7,031 nucleotides of DNA from Candidatus Poribacteria bacterium (GTDB lineage Bacteria > Poribacteria > WGA-4E > GCA-2687025). This document shows, one piece after another, positions 6,598 to 7,031 of this stretch. The translations under genes and the position numbers were made by a program. The notes beneath the pieces were generated by a model, which saw nothing but the letters and a program-made list of their open reading frames with translations, had not been told where the DNA came from and searched no databases. Position 1 is the stretch's first letter, and every line of letters starts with the position of its first letter. The stretch spans positions 1 to 7,031 of the forward strand of contig JAQBWJ010000110.1 in NCBI GenBank assembly GCA_027625215.1. The letters are read 5' to 3'.

Positions 6598-7031
6598 GCT
6601 TGACGGCGCGGCGCGCGCAGGGCTTCGACCTGCTCCTGCACTCGCTGCGTGATTTCAAGGTAGAGCGGGTAGTGAGGTTCGTTGTCGCGGCGTCGGCGGT
6701 ACTCATCCACCGAGATCGGCTCGCCGAAGCGCACCCGAATCGGCGACGGCTTCGGCACTGTGCGCCCGACGGGGAGCGCGTCGAACGCGCCGTCGATGTA
6801 CGCGGGGACAATCGGGATGCCCATCTCCAGCGCGAGCAACCCCAGCCCCGGCTTGAACGGCTGCATCTGTCCCGACCGCGAGCGCGTTCCTTCCGGGAAG
6901 ATCAGCAGCGACCGCCCCATCTCAACGGCGCGTCGCGCGAGTCCGAGACTCGTCAAAAAGTTCTCGTGGCGGTCGAACGGCAGCACGTTCAGGAGCGTGC
7001 TGAACGCCCACCCTTTGATCGGCACGTCGAA
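6594..7031 (-). CDS. Lysophospholipid acyltransferase (PlsC / 1-acylglycerol-3-phosphate acyltransferase family), 5' part outside window
   Basis: Only the last 145 residues are visible and the frame is open through the right edge, so the GTG at 7025 is an internal valine, not a start. Seen, counting from the edge: NVLPFDRHENF (15-25), corresponding to the family's second block, FPEGTRS (45-51), the glycerol-phosphate-binding block, and IPIVPAYIDG (72-81), the fourth block. The catalytic H-x4-D motif must lie upstream, beyond the window. Known: these membrane-associated enzymes move an acyl chain from acyl-CoA or acyl-ACP to lysophospholipid. The version with PFDR and FPEGTRSRSG is also common as the acyltransferase part of AMP-ligase fusions, so a larger multidomain protein cannot be excluded. 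The TGA overlaps the start of the HAD phosphatase gene, so both probably act in the same lipid pathway. The tail (from about 111) is charged and contains a likely coiled helix. Confidence 0.9.
   Translation of the reverse strand, partial: FDVPIKGWAFSTLLNVLPFDRHENFLTSLGLARRAVEMGRSLLIFPEGTRSRSGQMQPFKPGLGLLALEMGIPIVPAYIDGAFDALPVGRTVPKPSPIRVRFGEPISVDEYRRRRDNEPHYPLYLEITQRVQEQVEALRAPRRQA

Noticed and set aside
5938..6603. 221-codon plus-strand open frame
   Set aside because: Antisense of the HAD phosphatase, which carries all four catalytic motifs on the minus strand.
1..7031. CRISPR array, tRNA, rRNA or riboswitch
   Set aside because: I found no regularly spaced repeats, no tRNA-like cloverleaf and no recognisable riboswitch core; the gaps between genes are all under about 160 bases.

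Overview
The window is a 7 kb stretch of bacterial DNA in which every gene I can support is read from the minus strand. In transcription order, from the right edge leftwards, these are: a lysophospholipid (PlsC-type) acyltransferase cut by the window edge; a HAD-IB phosphatase overlapping its end; a DNA methyltransferase and a PD-(D/E)xK-like restriction endonuclease candidate six bases apart; a zinc-binding MDR alcohol dehydrogenase; a phytanoyl-CoA dioxygenase (PhyH)-family oxygenase; and a LarA-like (lactate racemase N-terminal domain) protein cut by the left edge. Nothing here fixes the taxonomy. The flanks are about 58-63% GC in the 60-base lines I counted. The PhyH, MDR dehydrogenase and LarA-like set suggests a free-living environmental bacterium, possibly from one of the less-cultured phyla, but that is only an impression.

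Right block (5914-7031): the acyltransferase and HAD phosphatase overlap at a GTGATG junction and are probably translationally coupled. In other bacteria the same two domains are neighbours or fused, which points to glycerophospholipid metabolism at the membrane.

Middle block (about 3550-5913): this DNA is clearly more AT-rich (43-45% GC in two counted lines) and carries what looks like a compact type II restriction-modification system. The methyltransferase has TSPPY before DPFMGSGS, the beta-class order, and TSPPY favours N4-cytosine methylation. The partner shows a GD(I)E...EVK active-site candidate. The composition change at both ends suggests horizontal acquisition between two unrelated host blocks. 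No integrase, transposase or clear flanking repeat is visible.

Left block (1-3549): MDR dehydrogenase, PhyH oxygenase and LarA-like protein are closely spaced and co-oriented, and look like a small oxidative or catabolic cluster of unknown substrate. The dehydrogenase seems to carry a one-base frameshift near its 3' end: the family-like C-terminus continues in the next frame and stops at 2338. A GC-rich palindromic repeat of a widely dispersed type sits between the PhyH and LarA-like genes.

The most noteworthy item is the restriction-modification pair, whose endonuclease I cannot assign to a family with confidence. Next are the dehydrogenase frameshift and the apparently altered nickel-site region of the LarA-like protein.
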